Positions 28,435-37,293 of a stretch of DNA of 64,000 bases are shown here, piece after piece. The notes under the pieces are model-generated. The model was not told the DNA's origin. It did no database searches and was given only the letters and a program-made list of their open reading frames with translations. Origin of the DNA: Acidicapsa dinghuensis (GTDB taxonomy: Bacteria > Acidobacteriota > Terriglobia > Terriglobales > Acidobacteriaceae); the NCBI RefSeq assembly GCF_025685685.1, contig NZ_JAGSYH010000001.1, positions 62,001-126,000 on the forward strand, written 5' to 3'. Both the position numbers and the translations under genes were made by a program. How positions within the stretch are numbered: the stretch's first letter is position 1; every line of letters starts with the position of its first letter.

Positions 28435-28932
28435 ATGAGTACGCCATTCCTATCTGAGATCAAGATTTTCAGCTTTGGTTTCGCGCCCAAGGGTTGGGCG
28501 CTTTGCAACGGGCAACTGCTGCCCATCAACCAGAACCAGGCCATCTTCTCTCTGCTCGGGACTACTTACGGCGGCGATGGCCGAGTTAATTTCGGGTTGC
28601 CGAATCTGCAGGGCCGTATCCCCACACACATGGGCAACGGACAAACTCTTGGAGAACGCGGTGGCGAGCCGAATCACACGCTGTCGATCGCCGAGATCCC
28701 CAACCACACTCACACCTGGGCTGCGACCAATAGCGCCGCTAACGCACCCGGTCCGACCTCCAATCTGTTGGGGGCGGCCCCGGAATATAACGGCTCCGCC
28801 AGCAATCTTGTGGCTATGTACCCCGGCACGTTAGCGACTGTTGGGGGAAGTCAGCCGCATGAGAATATGCAGCCTTACCTCACGTTGAATTTCTGCATCG
28901 CGTTGCAGGGAATATTCCCCAGTCAGAACTAG
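28435..28932 (+). CDS. Tail-collar domain protein 2
   Basis: Second paralogue, also 165 residues, with FGFAPKGWALCNGQLLPI, LLGTTYGGDGRVNFGLPNLQ and a C-terminus ending GIFPSQN. It keeps the same domain layout as the first copy but has diverged strongly in the middle (residues 85-140), where the exposed loops would lie. AAAGGAGAACC precedes the ATG. Confidence 0.9.
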   Translation: MSTPFLSEIKIFSFGFAPKGWALCNGQLLPINQNQAIFSLLGTTYGGDGRVNFGLPNLQGRIPTHMGNGQTLGERGGEPNHTLSIAEIPNHTHTWAATNSAANAPGPTSNLLGAAPEYNGSASNLVAMYPGTLATVGGSQPHENMQPYLTLNFCIALQGIFPSQN

Positions 28933-28950
28933 CCGTCAGGAGAACGCAAC

Positions 28951-29487
28951 ATGGCAGATCCGTTTGTAGCCGAGATAAGGATTTTCCCGTTCAACTTTGC
29001 GCCCAAAGGGTGGGCGTTTTGCAACGGCCAGCTTCTATTGATTGCCCAGAACACGGCAGTCTTCTCCCTGCTTGGAACCACATACGGCGGAGACGGGAAA
29101 AGTAATTTTGCGCTGCCCAATCTGCAGGGAAACGCTCCCATGTTTCCTGGCCAAGGTCCCGGCCTTAGCCTGCATGATCTTGGCGAAACAGGCGGCTCGA
29201 ATACTGTCAGCCTGCTCACCTCCGAGATCCCGATTCACACTCATACCATCAATTGCGTCGACGGCTCCAGAGTTGGAGGGCAGACCGGCCAACCAGGCAA
29301 CTCAATTCTTGTAAAGACTGGGGGTGCACCGGCAAATGCTTACGCCAACAACGCCGTGCCGAATCAGTCTATGGCCGCGAATATGGTGTCGCCAGTGGGC
29401 GGTAGTCAACCGCATAACAACATGATGCCGTATCTTACGCTCAATTTCTGCATCGCCTTGCAAGGAGTTTTCCCGCCGCGCAGTTAG
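28951..29487 (+). CDS. Tail-collar domain protein 3
   Basis: Third paralogue, 178 residues, with FNFAPKGWAFCNGQLLLI, LLGTTYGGDGKSNFALPNLQ and HTHTINC. It is longer than the other two because of an insertion in the variable loop region (about residues 108-135). CAGGAGAACG precedes the ATG. The tight spacing suggests the three products form a complex or are made together; this is inference. Confidence 0.9.
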   Translation: MADPFVAEIRIFPFNFAPKGWAFCNGQLLLIAQNTAVFSLLGTTYGGDGKSNFALPNLQGNAPMFPGQGPGLSLHDLGETGGSNTVSLLTSEIPIHTHTINCVDGSRVGGQTGQPGNSILVKTGGAPANAYANNAVPNQSMAANMVSPVGGSQPHNNMMPYLTLNFCIALQGVFPPRS

Positions 29488-29542
29488 CAGACTTTCTCAG
29501 CCAGAAACCGGTTCGAAGGCCGGTCTGCAGTTTACTTGAGCT

Positions 29543-30025
29543 ATGTCGACTCTTGCTGTTCGCCCTGCGCTGCCGCAGGATGAGATATTTCTGTACGACC
29601 TCTACTCGGCTATCCGCGGTCCAGAGTTCGCGATCGCGCCGATCTCGGCGACGCAAAAAGAACACCTCATCCGGATGCAGTTTCAAGCTCAGATGTCGGC
29701 GTATGCGCAGATGTACCCGAACTCTTGTTACCACTTGGTGCTGCTCGACGGCAAGCCGGCAGGCCGGTTGTGGTTCGCGCCAGGAGACGGCGAGTTTCAT
29801 TTGGTGGATATCGCCGTCCATCCGAAGCTGCAAAGCAAAGGAATAGGAACCGTGCTGATCCAACGGCTGCAACAGGAAGCCACCAAAGCTAGGCTGCCCA
29901 TTCGCTGTTCCGTGTTTCGGTTTAATCCTGGCTCTTTGCGCTTCCATCAACGCCAGGGATTCTCCATCGTACGGGAGGATCAGACGCACTATTACCTGGA
30001 GTGGCGTCCCGTGCCGTTGCTGTAG
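29543..30025 (+). CDS. GNAT-family N-acetyltransferase
   Basis: The 160-residue protein has the GNAT fold: the central beta-strand and acetyl-CoA loop are seen as VDIAVHPKLQSKGIGTVLIQRL (motif A, with Q-x-x-G-I/G form) and a C-terminal FHQRQGFSIVREDQTHYYLEW. It follows the third tail-collar gene by 55 bases, in the same direction. The recurring collar-plus-GNAT arrangement suggests it may modify the collar proteins or an associated molecule; the substrate is not known. Confidence 0.9.
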   Translation: MSTLAVRPALPQDEIFLYDLYSAIRGPEFAIAPISATQKEHLIRMQFQAQMSAYAQMYPNSCYHLVLLDGKPAGRLWFAPGDGEFHLVDIAVHPKLQSKGIGTVLIQRLQQEATKARLPIRCSVFRFNPGSLRFHQRQGFSIVREDQTHYYLEWRPVPLL

Positions 30026-30083
30026 CAACGTAAAGAAGGTCTACGCATTGGTGGAATCGGTCGTGCCGCGTTCAACGTGAGGG

Positions 30084-30614
30084 CTAGGGCTCAACCTGAG
30101 ACTGGATGGCCGCCTCTATTGCGGCGCCAATCAAGCTCCGTGTCCACGCCTCGCAAACCTCGACGAGGCGAGCTCGCAGTTCTTCGGCGTCGGCGTAGCG
30201 AAACACGCTCAGGTCCTTGCGCTCTTCCAATTCTCGGCGAAACGCCAAGATCTCCGCGTCGCTTTCGTGGAGTGCATCTTTCAAGCAGATCACGATATCG
30301 CGCATCGGCATGGCAGAATCATCCCGGCACTCGGCTGCCAGCATAAACAGTTTGCGAAAGAGATCGCGCGGTCCCCAGTCATCCTGAAAGATCTGAATAA
30401 AGTAAGAGCTCCAGCGGGCGTTGTCTGAAACAATGCTCCGATATGTTGCGATGTGCTCGTTATCCCGCAGACCGACCGAAACCAGCAATATCTTTGCCGG
30501 CATGGCCGTCGTTTCGTTGACCTCTGCGATGACGTCGTAACAGACCTGGCGATCCACATCGAGATCTCCGGGGGCGGAAATAAACACACGGTAGGTGTCG
30601 AATCCGTGAGGCAT
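30084..30614 (-). CDS. DUF4062-like hypothetical protein
   Basis: The 176-residue protein begins YRVFISAPGDLDVDRQVCYD, the N-terminal signature of a TIR/DUF4062-like fold found in signalling and NTPase-linked proteins (strand, small loop, acidic helix). The rest has a strand-helix pattern ending in a long C-terminal helix (about residues 115-170). There is no transmembrane segment and no fused NTPase. It converges on the GNAT gene with a 58-base gap and is read away from the peptide cluster. The role is unknown; the family link is by motif only. Confidence 0.6.
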   Translation of the reverse strand: MPHGFDTYRVFISAPGDLDVDRQVCYDVIAEVNETTAMPAKILLVSVGLRDNEHIATYRSIVSDNARWSSYFIQIFQDDWGPRDLFRKLFMLAAECRDDSAMPMRDIVICLKDALHESDAEILAFRRELEERKDLSVFRYADAEELRARLVEVCEAWTRSLIGAAIEAAIQSQVEP

Positions 30615-31151
30615 AGAGAGGGATCAGCATAATCGAAACAACCGGGTAACTACAATATGGCGTATTCAGCGAATTGCTGCTCTTGGCAATAGGTAAGATT
30701 CCTACTGGGTGAATCGCATAACAAATGCAACTTCGAGAAAGCTTGAGTTACGACGACGGCATTGCAGACTGAGTGGTCTCAATCTATACTTGCGGCACCG
30801 TCGATCAGGTGTTGGCTGGAAGCCGTGGAGTCTGCACGTTCGGCGGTCCCTCTCAAGGGCGTTCGTCTATGACCGGTTGCAGTGGAAGACTTCGACCTCT
30901 GCGGGAGCCCCAATATCACGGTATCCAACTGCCTCGGCAGAGATTAGGAGTTAAGCTGTCCGAGACCTGGGTTTCAGTGCTTATGCCGGGTTCGTTTCAC
31001 TTCCGGCGCGGCAATCCAGATCATTCCCTCGCCGAACAGTACCGACACGGATTCATCAAGCAATTCCGAAGACGTCAGGACACCGTCACTAGGTGCAATG
31101 ACGCCGAGAGCATGATTCATGTAGTTGTGAGGAAAGGAGGTCAATTCGGAT
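30615..31151. other. Long leader/intergenic region before the peptide cluster
   Basis: About 540 bases with no supported gene; the open frames here have non-coding composition. It must carry the promoter(s) of the peptide gene and of the DUF4062-like gene. A very strong ribosome binding site (AAAGGAGGTC, 31132-31141) lies at its right end. I see no known riboswitch fold. Confidence 0.45.
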
Positions 31152-31346
31152 ATGGAAGATAAACCGGAAGAGATGCCGACTCAGGAAGGACAGGATGTTG
31201 CACCCACATCTTCGCCCGGGGATGAGATAACGACGGAGACTTCAACTCGGCGCGAACTCATCGAACGCTACGGCAAATATGCCCTTGTAGCAACTCCATT
31301 ACTGTTGTTTGCTTCGAAGGCACACGCGATCCACAGCAAACCGTAG
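31152..31346 (+). CDS. Small peptide, possible RiPP-like precursor (64 aa)
   Basis: A near-perfect ribosome binding site precedes the ATG, so this short gene is probably translated strongly. The N-terminal 30 residues are acidic and flexible (Glu, Asp, Pro, Thr). The C-terminal half reads TRRELIERYGKYALVATPLL followed by LFASKAHAIHSKP, a basic-hydrophobic segment that could be a recognition or membrane helix. It lies directly upstream of a nucleotidyltransferase and an HprK-like kinase on the same strand. In lasso-peptide clusters such as paeninodin, an HprK-like kinase phosphorylates a serine at the end of the precursor; here Ser62 is near the C-terminus. No precursor-processing enzyme is adjacent, so the RiPP idea is inference. 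Confidence 0.7.
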   Translation: MEDKPEEMPTQEGQDVAPTSSPGDEITTETSTRRELIERYGKYALVATPLLLFASKAHAIHSKP

Positions 31347-31474
31347 GCCGAACAGGCCGCCATAGTGCAGTCCCCGTCGACGCGAGCGACCCCTCCCCTG
31401 GGCTGCACGATCGAACCATCGCAACTTAGCGATCTGGCGCAACTCGTCCATTCACTTATTAAGGAATAATCGAC

Positions 31475-32641
31475 ATGTCAGCGTCGAGAACCTTTGGAAT
31501 TGCAATGCGTGCGAATACAACGGTCGCACCTAGACGATGCAGTCATGAGCCGGTTGACGAAGCCGCTTTGCTCATTACGTGTTTGCGCGGGCTGCCATGC
31601 ATCGTTCCAGAAGATACGAACTGGGAGCTCCTACTCGATCTGGCAAGAGAGAATGGCGTACTTCTCCTCCTCCAGCAAGCGCTGCTTGCGCTAGGCGCCG
31701 ATGTGCCTGGTTTCTTCCGCGACGCCGCTGCGGAGTGCCGGGCCGCTGCCGAACGGCTTGCAGGTGAACTGGAGTGCTTGCTGCGCGGCTTTCAGGGACT
31801 TCATGTTGAAGCACTAGCGTTCAAGGGGCCGACGTTGGCGCTAGCGCTTTACGGGGATGTCACGCTACGTTCATCCAACGACCTCGACCTGCTTGTGCGC
31901 CATGACGATTTTCTGCGCTGTGAAGTGTGGCTGATAAACCAGGGCTTCATCGCTTTGGGTCCGGCAAGCGAACATGACCGCAGATTTGTTCGCGACGGGC
32001 TTCTTGTCGAATTGCATTTTGAGCTTGCCGCATACAGGGATTTCCCATTGGATGTTGACGGTATCTGGCGACGTTCTCGTCCCGCCGATTTTTGTGGCCA
32101 GTTTGTTCGGGCGATGTCCGATATCGATCTGGTTCTGTATCTCTGTGCCCACGGCTTGAAGCATGGCTTTTCAAGGCTGATCTGGATCCTCGATGTTGCG
32201 CGGTCACTCCATGGGTGGCATCGCAACGCTTATGAAGAGATGATGCGGCAGGCGCGAAGACAGGGTCTGGAGCCGCACCTGCTCATCGGTTGCGAGGTTG
32301 TCCGCTCAATGTTTCCACAACAATTGCCGGAAGCGTTGGATGCGGTGATCATCATGTCGCCCAAAGCAGCCAAGCGTGCGCGCCACGCTGCAGCGAGGCT
32401 CTTCTCGGAGAACCTGGAAGTTGTGATTAATGATTTCCGTAGCTTCTATCTGCAGGCGGAGCCGGGCGCCCTAAAGCGATGGCGCTATCGATTTGGTTAC
32501 CTCGGGCCCACCTACACTGATTATCTATGGGCGCGGAGCCACCGGATCTACCCAGGGCTTATGGTCATTCTCAGGCCCTTTCGGCTGCTGCACAAATATG
32601 GTTTGGGGAGGGTATGGCGAGTTTTATTTCCGGAGCAATAG
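31475..32641 (+). CDS. Nucleotidyltransferase family protein
   Basis: The 388-residue protein belongs to the uncharacterised nucleotidyltransferase family NTP_transf_5. The signature is FKGPTLALALYGDVTLRSS followed by NDLDLLV (about residues 115-140), where the acidic pair should bind metal; a helical C-terminal part follows. AAGGA precedes the ATG at 31475. It sits between the 64-aa peptide and the HprK-like gene. Members of this family recur beside HprK-like kinases in peptide-modification and PEP-CTERM-type clusters. The substrate is unknown; transfer of a nucleotide to a peptide or a small molecule is inference. Confidence 0.85.
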   Translation: MSASRTFGIAMRANTTVAPRRCSHEPVDEAALLITCLRGLPCIVPEDTNWELLLDLARENGVLLLLQQALLALGADVPGFFRDAAAECRAAAERLAGELECLLRGFQGLHVEALAFKGPTLALALYGDVTLRSSNDLDLLVRHDDFLRCEVWLINQGFIALGPASEHDRRFVRDGLLVELHFELAAYRDFPLDVDGIWRRSRPADFCGQFVRAMSDIDLVLYLCAHGLKHGFSRLIWILDVARSLHGWHRNAYEEMMRQARRQGLEPHLLIGCEVVRSMFPQQLPEALDAVIIMSPKAAKRARHAAARLFSENLEVVINDFRSFYLQAEPGALKRWRYRFGYLGPTYTDYLWARSHRIYPGLMVILRPFRLLHKYGLGRVWRVLFPEQ

Positions 32642-32719
32642 CGCGTTGAATCTCATCGGCTTGCTTGCGAGTTGGGCTGCAGTCAGTGAAGCAGTTTTCT
32701 CTCGGAGGTTGCATCTGCT

Positions 32720-33883
32720 ATGCATGTTGTAGAGGAATGTTCGATTGCAGTCTACGACGTTGAGGGCGTTGCGTGCGCCTGCCCGCGTCAATGGCTCTAC
32801 CTGCTCGGGGAGGGCGGCGTGGTTTACTCCGAGCTGCAGAACCGTTTTGCCGGTCTTAATCCTGCGGGAGTTTCTGCGTATCGCGCTTTTGAAGCAGGCG
32901 CCTCATTGGAAGATTTGCGCACGATACCTGATGCGGATCACTTCACCTCCACTTCAGGCGAGGAACTTCAAACTGTCTATAAGCTGTCTCAAGGCACCTT
33001 CCCCGACGAGGATGCATCACCGGAATGGCCGACCCTGAATCTTTCTTCATGCGGAGATCCAGCGAACGTCACCATCGAAATCGATGGCAATCCTATATCT
33101 CTTCGTTACCCACCGGGACGGCTTGCGCGCTTGTGCCTGGATTACTTCCGGGGCTGCCCGATCACCAACAGGCAGCCACGCTGCTACCTTTCTGCACAGC
33201 AGACGGGAAACGGCTGGGCGATCTACGTCAACGACTGTGAGTTCCTGGTCTTGCAAAGGAAACAACAGCTTGGACTGGGCCTGATGCACGCAGCGCGATC
33301 CTTCCTAAATGTCCAGGGCGATTACGATGTCGCCTTCCACGCCGCGATGGCGGCGCAAGAGGACCGCGGCATCCTGCTTTGCGCCGCGCGCGAGTGCGGC
33401 AAGAGCACCCTCGCCGCGCATCTTGTGGCTCAAGGATTCGACCTCTTGACCGACGAGCCAGCTCTCTTGGATCTCGATACGTGGTCGGTCAAGTCTCTCA
33501 GCGTACCTATCAGCCTGAAGCAGGGAAGTTGGCCCGTCCTGCAGCGGCAGTGGCCGGATCTCGCCAGCGCGCCAGTTCATATCCGCTCAGACGGCACAAA
33601 GATCCGACTGGCGCATCCGTCGAAAGAGCGTTGCTCATCCAGGGCTCGCCGCTTGACACAGATTGTATTTCCCCACTACTGTCCGGGCTCTAAGGCGCGA
33701 GTTGAATCCATGTCGCCGTTCCAGACGCTTCGTTGTCTCATCGACGGAGGAATGTTGCTTCATAGGCGTGTAGCGCGAGACGGCTTCGAGAAGTTTCTGA
33801 GATTGATTAGCCTGACTCCAGCATATGAAATTCACTATCCTTCGCTGCAGGAAGCCGACAGGATGCTTCGTGAGGCGATATAA
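32720..33883 (+). CDS. HprK-like kinase
   Basis: The 387-residue protein carries an HPr-kinase-like P-loop near residue 225 (AARECGKSTLAAHLV) and a DEPALLDLD segment like the HprK Walker B region. The first glycine of the classical P-loop is alanine here. The N-terminal 110 residues have no recognised domain. GGAGG at 32704-32708 precedes the ATG. The real HprK phosphorylates a serine of HPr in the sugar phosphotransferase system; no HPr or PTS gene is present, so this copy probably acts on another protein, and the neighbouring 64-aa peptide is the natural candidate. This is inference from context. Confidence 0.8.
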   Translation: MHVVEECSIAVYDVEGVACACPRQWLYLLGEGGVVYSELQNRFAGLNPAGVSAYRAFEAGASLEDLRTIPDADHFTSTSGEELQTVYKLSQGTFPDEDASPEWPTLNLSSCGDPANVTIEIDGNPISLRYPPGRLARLCLDYFRGCPITNRQPRCYLSAQQTGNGWAIYVNDCEFLVLQRKQQLGLGLMHAARSFLNVQGDYDVAFHAAMAAQEDRGILLCAARECGKSTLAAHLVAQGFDLLTDEPALLDLDTWSVKSLSVPISLKQGSWPVLQRQWPDLASAPVHIRSDGTKIRLAHPSKERCSSRARRLTQIVFPHYCPGSKARVESMSPFQTLRCLIDGGMLLHRRVARDGFEKFLRLISLTPAYEIHYPSLQEADRMLREAI

Positions 33884-34374
33884 GAGACTGTATAAGTTGC
33901 GTCTTGATAAGCATCCCAGCAACAAAATATCTAGTTGTCCCTGGCCCGAATGTCGTCTGGTTTCAAAAAGAACCATGGCACTTGATTCGATGTGCCGCCG
34001 AAAGGCTTGATTGCGGTCGAAGTCCAATTCGGCATCTGTGTACACGTCGCCACGGGCATACGTCGATGGGCTAGAGCGATCAGGGCGGCAGGTCGATCAT
34101 CTGAACAACCTTGCTTGTACAGATGATCGTGCGAATTCGCCGCTTGCAAGAACATCTTTGCCTGCAGCTTCGGCAGCCAGAAGCAATTCTTCGTCTGAGA
34201 TCATAGTTGTAGTCTGGCGCTCAAATCACAATAATTTGGAGCGCACTTCATCACGCAGTGCTGAGTCATCGTTTCCGGATGCTAATCAGGACTGTCAACT
34301 TCTAAAGCACAGTCTTTCAATTTGCTTGATTGTTGGGAAATGAGTGGGAGCCGCATAATGTGGCCCCCAACAGG
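33884..34374. other. Gene-free stretch after the HprK-like gene
   Basis: About 490 bases between two convergent genes. Frames here are short and lack ribosome binding sites and protein-like composition. I see no RNA gene or clear terminator, though a terminator for both neighbours is expected. Confidence 0.4.
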
Positions 34375-35211
34375 CTAGCTTCTAATGAACTCTAAGATGT
34401 CGGCATTGATGTCATCGGCGTGTGTGGTCATCAAGCCATGCGGATAGCCCGGATAAACCTTGAGTGTTCCATGCTTGAGCAGCTTAGCCTGTAGCAATGC
34501 AGCCTCTTTGTAGGGGACGACCTGGTCATCGTCCCCCTGGAGCACGAGTGTAGGGACTGTGATGTTCTTTAGATCATCTGTCTGATCGGTCTCAGAAAAT
34601 GCCTTGATGCCTTCATAATGAGCGAGCGCGCTACCCATCATTCCTTGTCGCCACCAGTTCTCGATGATGCCTTGTGAGGATTTCGCACCGGACCGGTTGA
34701 ACCCATAGAAAGGTCCGGTGGGCACATCAAGGAAAAACTGCGCCCTATTTGCGGTCAACGCTTTGCGAAAACCATCAAACACCTCAATCGGCGTGCCGCC
34801 GGGGTTCTTATCCGTCTTCACCATCAGCGGTGGAACCGACGCGAGTAGCACAGCCTTGGCTACACGGCCCTGTGGCTCCCCATACTTGGCAACATACCGC
34901 GCAACCTCGCCGCCGCCGGTCGAGTGCCCAACGTGGATAGCATTCTTCAGGTCCAAGTGTTCGGCAACCGCTGATGCGTCAGCAGCATAATGGTCCATAT
35001 CATGGCCGGTGCTTATTTGTGAAGAACGCCCGTGCCCGCGTCTGTCGTGCGCGACGACACGATAACCTTGGGCCACGAAGAATAACATCTGCGCATCCCA
35101 ATCATCTGAGGACAGCGGCCAGCCATGATGAAAGGCGATGGGCTGAGCATCTTTTGGGCCCCAGTCCTTGTAGAAAATTTCTGCTCCGTCTTTGGTTGTA
35201 ACAAATCCCAT
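34375..35211 (-). CDS. Alpha/beta hydrolase, non-heme haloperoxidase/esterase type
   Basis: The 278-residue protein has the alpha/beta hydrolase fold: oxyanion region FHHGWPLSSDDW, nucleophile elbow GHSTGGGE (Ser about residue 97), acid in LQGDDDQVVPY and catalytic histidine in YPGYPHGLMTTH. The family of bacterial cofactor-free chloroperoxidases/aryl esterases matches. I chose the ATG at 35211, preceded by GGAGAGGATG, over the longer frame starting at 35289. It is followed by an oxidoreductase gene on the same strand. Confidence 0.9.
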   Translation of the reverse strand: MGFVTTKDGAEIFYKDWGPKDAQPIAFHHGWPLSSDDWDAQMLFFVAQGYRVVAHDRRGHGRSSQISTGHDMDHYAADASAVAEHLDLKNAIHVGHSTGGGEVARYVAKYGEPQGRVAKAVLLASVPPLMVKTDKNPGGTPIEVFDGFRKALTANRAQFFLDVPTGPFYGFNRSGAKSSQGIIENWWRQGMMGSALAHYEGIKAFSETDQTDDLKNITVPTLVLQGDDDQVVPYKEAALLQAKLLKHGTLKVYPGYPHGLMTTHADDINADILEFIRS

Positions 35212-35311
35212 ATCATCCTCTCCTGTGTTTGATTGCGTCGTTGTCGATGCGCGCTTCTTGGTTAACGGCTTGAACATCCACGGAAGCATAGATCGCGGTA
35301 ACAGAACCGAA

Positions 35312-36229
35312 TTATCGAATTAGAATTACGAGCTTGCCGGGATTGCCGGAGATCGAGCCACTATAAGCCTGGTCTGCTTCTTCCATTGGCAACTCAGCTT
35401 TGACAAAAGCTATCAACTGCCCAGAATCGAAAAGCTTACCCAGTGAAGCAAGCTGATCTCCATTTTGTTCAACGATAAAGAAAGCGTTCTTTACCCGCGG
35501 ATCAGTGCTCGATTCCGCATCAGCAGCAATCGTAATTAACCTGCCGCTTGATTGGAGAATATCCAAAGATCTGTTTAATGTTTCTCCTCCTACGGTATCG
35601 AAGATCACGTCGACCATGCCCACCTCTTCAAAACGGCGTTCACGATAATCGATGACTTCATTCGCTCCAAGCTTTTTTACAAAATCTATGTTGGCTTTGG
35701 ACGCCGTGGCAATCACATACGCGTCTTGCAGTTTTGCTAGTTGAACAGCGAAGAGTCCTACTGCACCAGCGCCGCCATGGATGAGGACTCGTTCGTCTTT
35801 TCGTAATTTTGCGTGATCGTGTAGTCCCTGCCAGGCCGTGAGGGAACCAATAGGAACTGAGGCCGCTTCAATGAAGGAGAGAGAGGATGGCTTCAGTGAG
35901 ATATTCGATGGTTTCGTGATGCAGAACTCAGCAATCGCTCCCTCCGCGAACCAATCGTTCAAGCCAAAAACAACATCGCCCAGACGGTAGCGGTTCACTC
36001 CCGCACCTAATCCGGCAACAACGCCTGAGAATTCGTGTCCTGGGATCGCTTTGGATCGTACCGAGCCGTCTGCATAATGTGTGGTGGGATACCAAAGTTT
36101 CTCTGTAAGAGTCACTCCAGCGGCGTAGATCTGAATTAGGATTTCGCCTGCTTGTGGCTGCGGAACCAGACGTGTTGACAGCCGTAGAGTCAATTTGTCA
36201 GTAAACTCCATTGCTTTCATCTCTGCCAT
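35312..36229 (-). CDS. Medium-chain NADP-dependent oxidoreductase (quinone-reductase type)
   Basis: The 305-residue protein is a zinc-independent medium-chain dehydrogenase. The N-terminal GroES-like domain holds PGHEFSGVVAGLG, and the Rossmann domain holds HGGAGAVGLFAVQLAKL (nucleotide-binding Gly motif, about residues 150-165). The C-terminus matches quinone oxidoreductases. AGGGGTGAAG precedes the ATG. It lies about 100 bases upstream of the alpha/beta hydrolase gene in the same direction, so the two may be co-transcribed; the substrate is unknown. Confidence 0.9.
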   Translation of the reverse strand: MAEMKAMEFTDKLTLRLSTRLVPQPQAGEILIQIYAAGVTLTEKLWYPTTHYADGSVRSKAIPGHEFSGVVAGLGAGVNRYRLGDVVFGLNDWFAEGAIAEFCITKPSNISLKPSSLSFIEAASVPIGSLTAWQGLHDHAKLRKDERVLIHGGAGAVGLFAVQLAKLQDAYVIATASKANIDFVKKLGANEVIDYRERRFEEVGMVDVIFDTVGGETLNRSLDILQSSGRLITIAADAESSTDPRVKNAFFIVEQNGDQLASLGKLFDSGQLIAFVKAELPMEEADQAYSGSISGNPGKLVILIR

Positions 36230-36462
36230 TGCTTCACCCCTGTGAACCCAACTCCATAAAGTCTAACCTGCATGTCTCGGACAGAGATTGCTTCGACGTC
36301 GAGTGCATATCTGGTTGAACCTTCTATCGTCACCATTGCGCCTCCGGGGTCGGAACCTAGCCGCGGGTAGGGGATTGCAACGACATAAATACATTCTTTT
36401 CGAACATTGAGCCTATCGCCGATAGAGGGTGTTGAGTGCTTTTCGAAGATGCTTATCCGCAT
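36217..36462 (-). CDS. Possible small hypothetical protein (81 aa)
   Basis: A short frame whose 3' end overlaps the start of the oxidoreductase by 13 bases. The product has regular beta-like alternation (IYVVAIPYPRLG, AMVTIEGSTRYALDVEAISV) and no low-complexity stretch, so it could be real and translationally coupled. There is no clear ribosome binding site before the ATG, and I recognise no family, so it may be a chance frame. Confidence 0.3.
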   Translation of the reverse strand: MRISIFEKHSTPSIGDRLNVRKECIYVVAIPYPRLGSDPGGAMVTIEGSTRYALDVEAISVRDMQVRLYGVGFTGVKQWQR

Positions 36463-36596
36463 TGATTCAACGCAGCAAGTGGTGAACGCATCGGTTAACG
36501 AATGGCCATGTCCGAAATTGCTGTATTCATGTCATGGTGATTCGCTCAAGGCCAAGCTACCGTAATTTCTGTGAGAAGACTCACAGGAGAAATGCA

Positions 36597-37265
36597 ATGA
36601 CTACTTCAAATTCTGGACTTGCTTCGGTGAAGTCAATCACCGGTCTCACTATCCCTGATACAAAACTGGTGCGAGAGATTATGGAGTTTATTCGGGACAC
36701 AGAGACAGAGCTACTCTTCAACCACTCCAGCCGTGTCTACTACTTTGGGGCGATCGCCGGTAAACAGCGCGGGCTGAACTTTGACCCTGAACTGCTCTAC
36801 GCAGGCGCGATGTTCCACGATATCGGTCTGATGGCGAGCCATAGTAGTCCTGCAGACCGCTTCGAGGTGGATGGAGCAAATGCGGCTCGCGACTTCCTTA
36901 GGTCTCGCGGCATTCCACAGCAAGATATTGATACGGTTTGGACTGCGATTGCTTTGCATACAACTCCAGGCGTCCCCGAGTACATGCATCCAGTTGTCGC
37001 ACTTGTAACAGCGGGCGTAGAGATGGATGTGCTTGGATTGACCTACTCTCAGTATTCCGACCAGGTGCGTAACGCTGTCGTCTCTGAGTACCCTCGCACT
37101 CCAAACTTTAAGGAAGACATTATTCAAGCGTTCTACAACGGCATCCATAAGAAACCCGACACCACCTTCGGCAATGTAAAAGCGGATGTACTCGCAGACA
37201 AAGATCCGAAGTTTGTGCGCGGCAACTTCTGCAGTGTCATTCGCGGCTCCGGCTGGATCAGCTAA
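36597..37265 (+). CDS. HD-domain hydrolase-like protein
   Basis: The 222-residue protein has an HD domain: HSSRVYYFG, then the MFHDIGLM pair (His-Asp, about residue 82) and a later conserved His (ALHTTPGV). Such proteins act as metal-dependent phosphohydrolases or, in cyanamide hydratase-like members, as hydratases. I used the ATG at 36597 because ACAGGAGAAATGC sits in front of it; the longer frame from 36534 has no such signal. It lies between the oxidoreductase (opposite strand) and the GlxA-type regulator. Confidence 0.85.
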   Translation: MTTSNSGLASVKSITGLTIPDTKLVREIMEFIRDTETELLFNHSSRVYYFGAIAGKQRGLNFDPELLYAGAMFHDIGLMASHSSPADRFEVDGANAARDFLRSRGIPQQDIDTVWTAIALHTTPGVPEYMHPVVALVTAGVEMDVLGLTYSQYSDQVRNAVVSEYPRTPNFKEDIIQAFYNGIHKKPDTTFGNVKADVLADKDPKFVRGNFCSVIRGSGWIS

Positions 37266-37293
37266 GCCCCGTCAGTATTCAAGCTTTAATCAA

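Noticed and set aside
27913-29487. Prophage tail region
   Set aside because: The three collar genes stand without capsid, portal, terminase or baseplate genes; neighbours are a GNAT enzyme and a large surface-protein gene.
30773-31162. 129-codon frame in the leader of the peptide cluster
   Set aside because: No ribosome binding site, unnatural composition, and it overlaps the strong start site of the 64-aa peptide in another frame.
31152-33883. Complete lasso-peptide gene cluster
   Set aside because: Only the kinase and nucleotidyltransferase are present; no asparagine-synthase-like cyclase, leader peptidase, PqqD-like protein or ABC exporter lies near.
34011-34343. 110-codon frame after the HprK-like gene
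   Set aside because: No start signal, Ser/Arg-biased composition and no recognisable domain; treated as chance.
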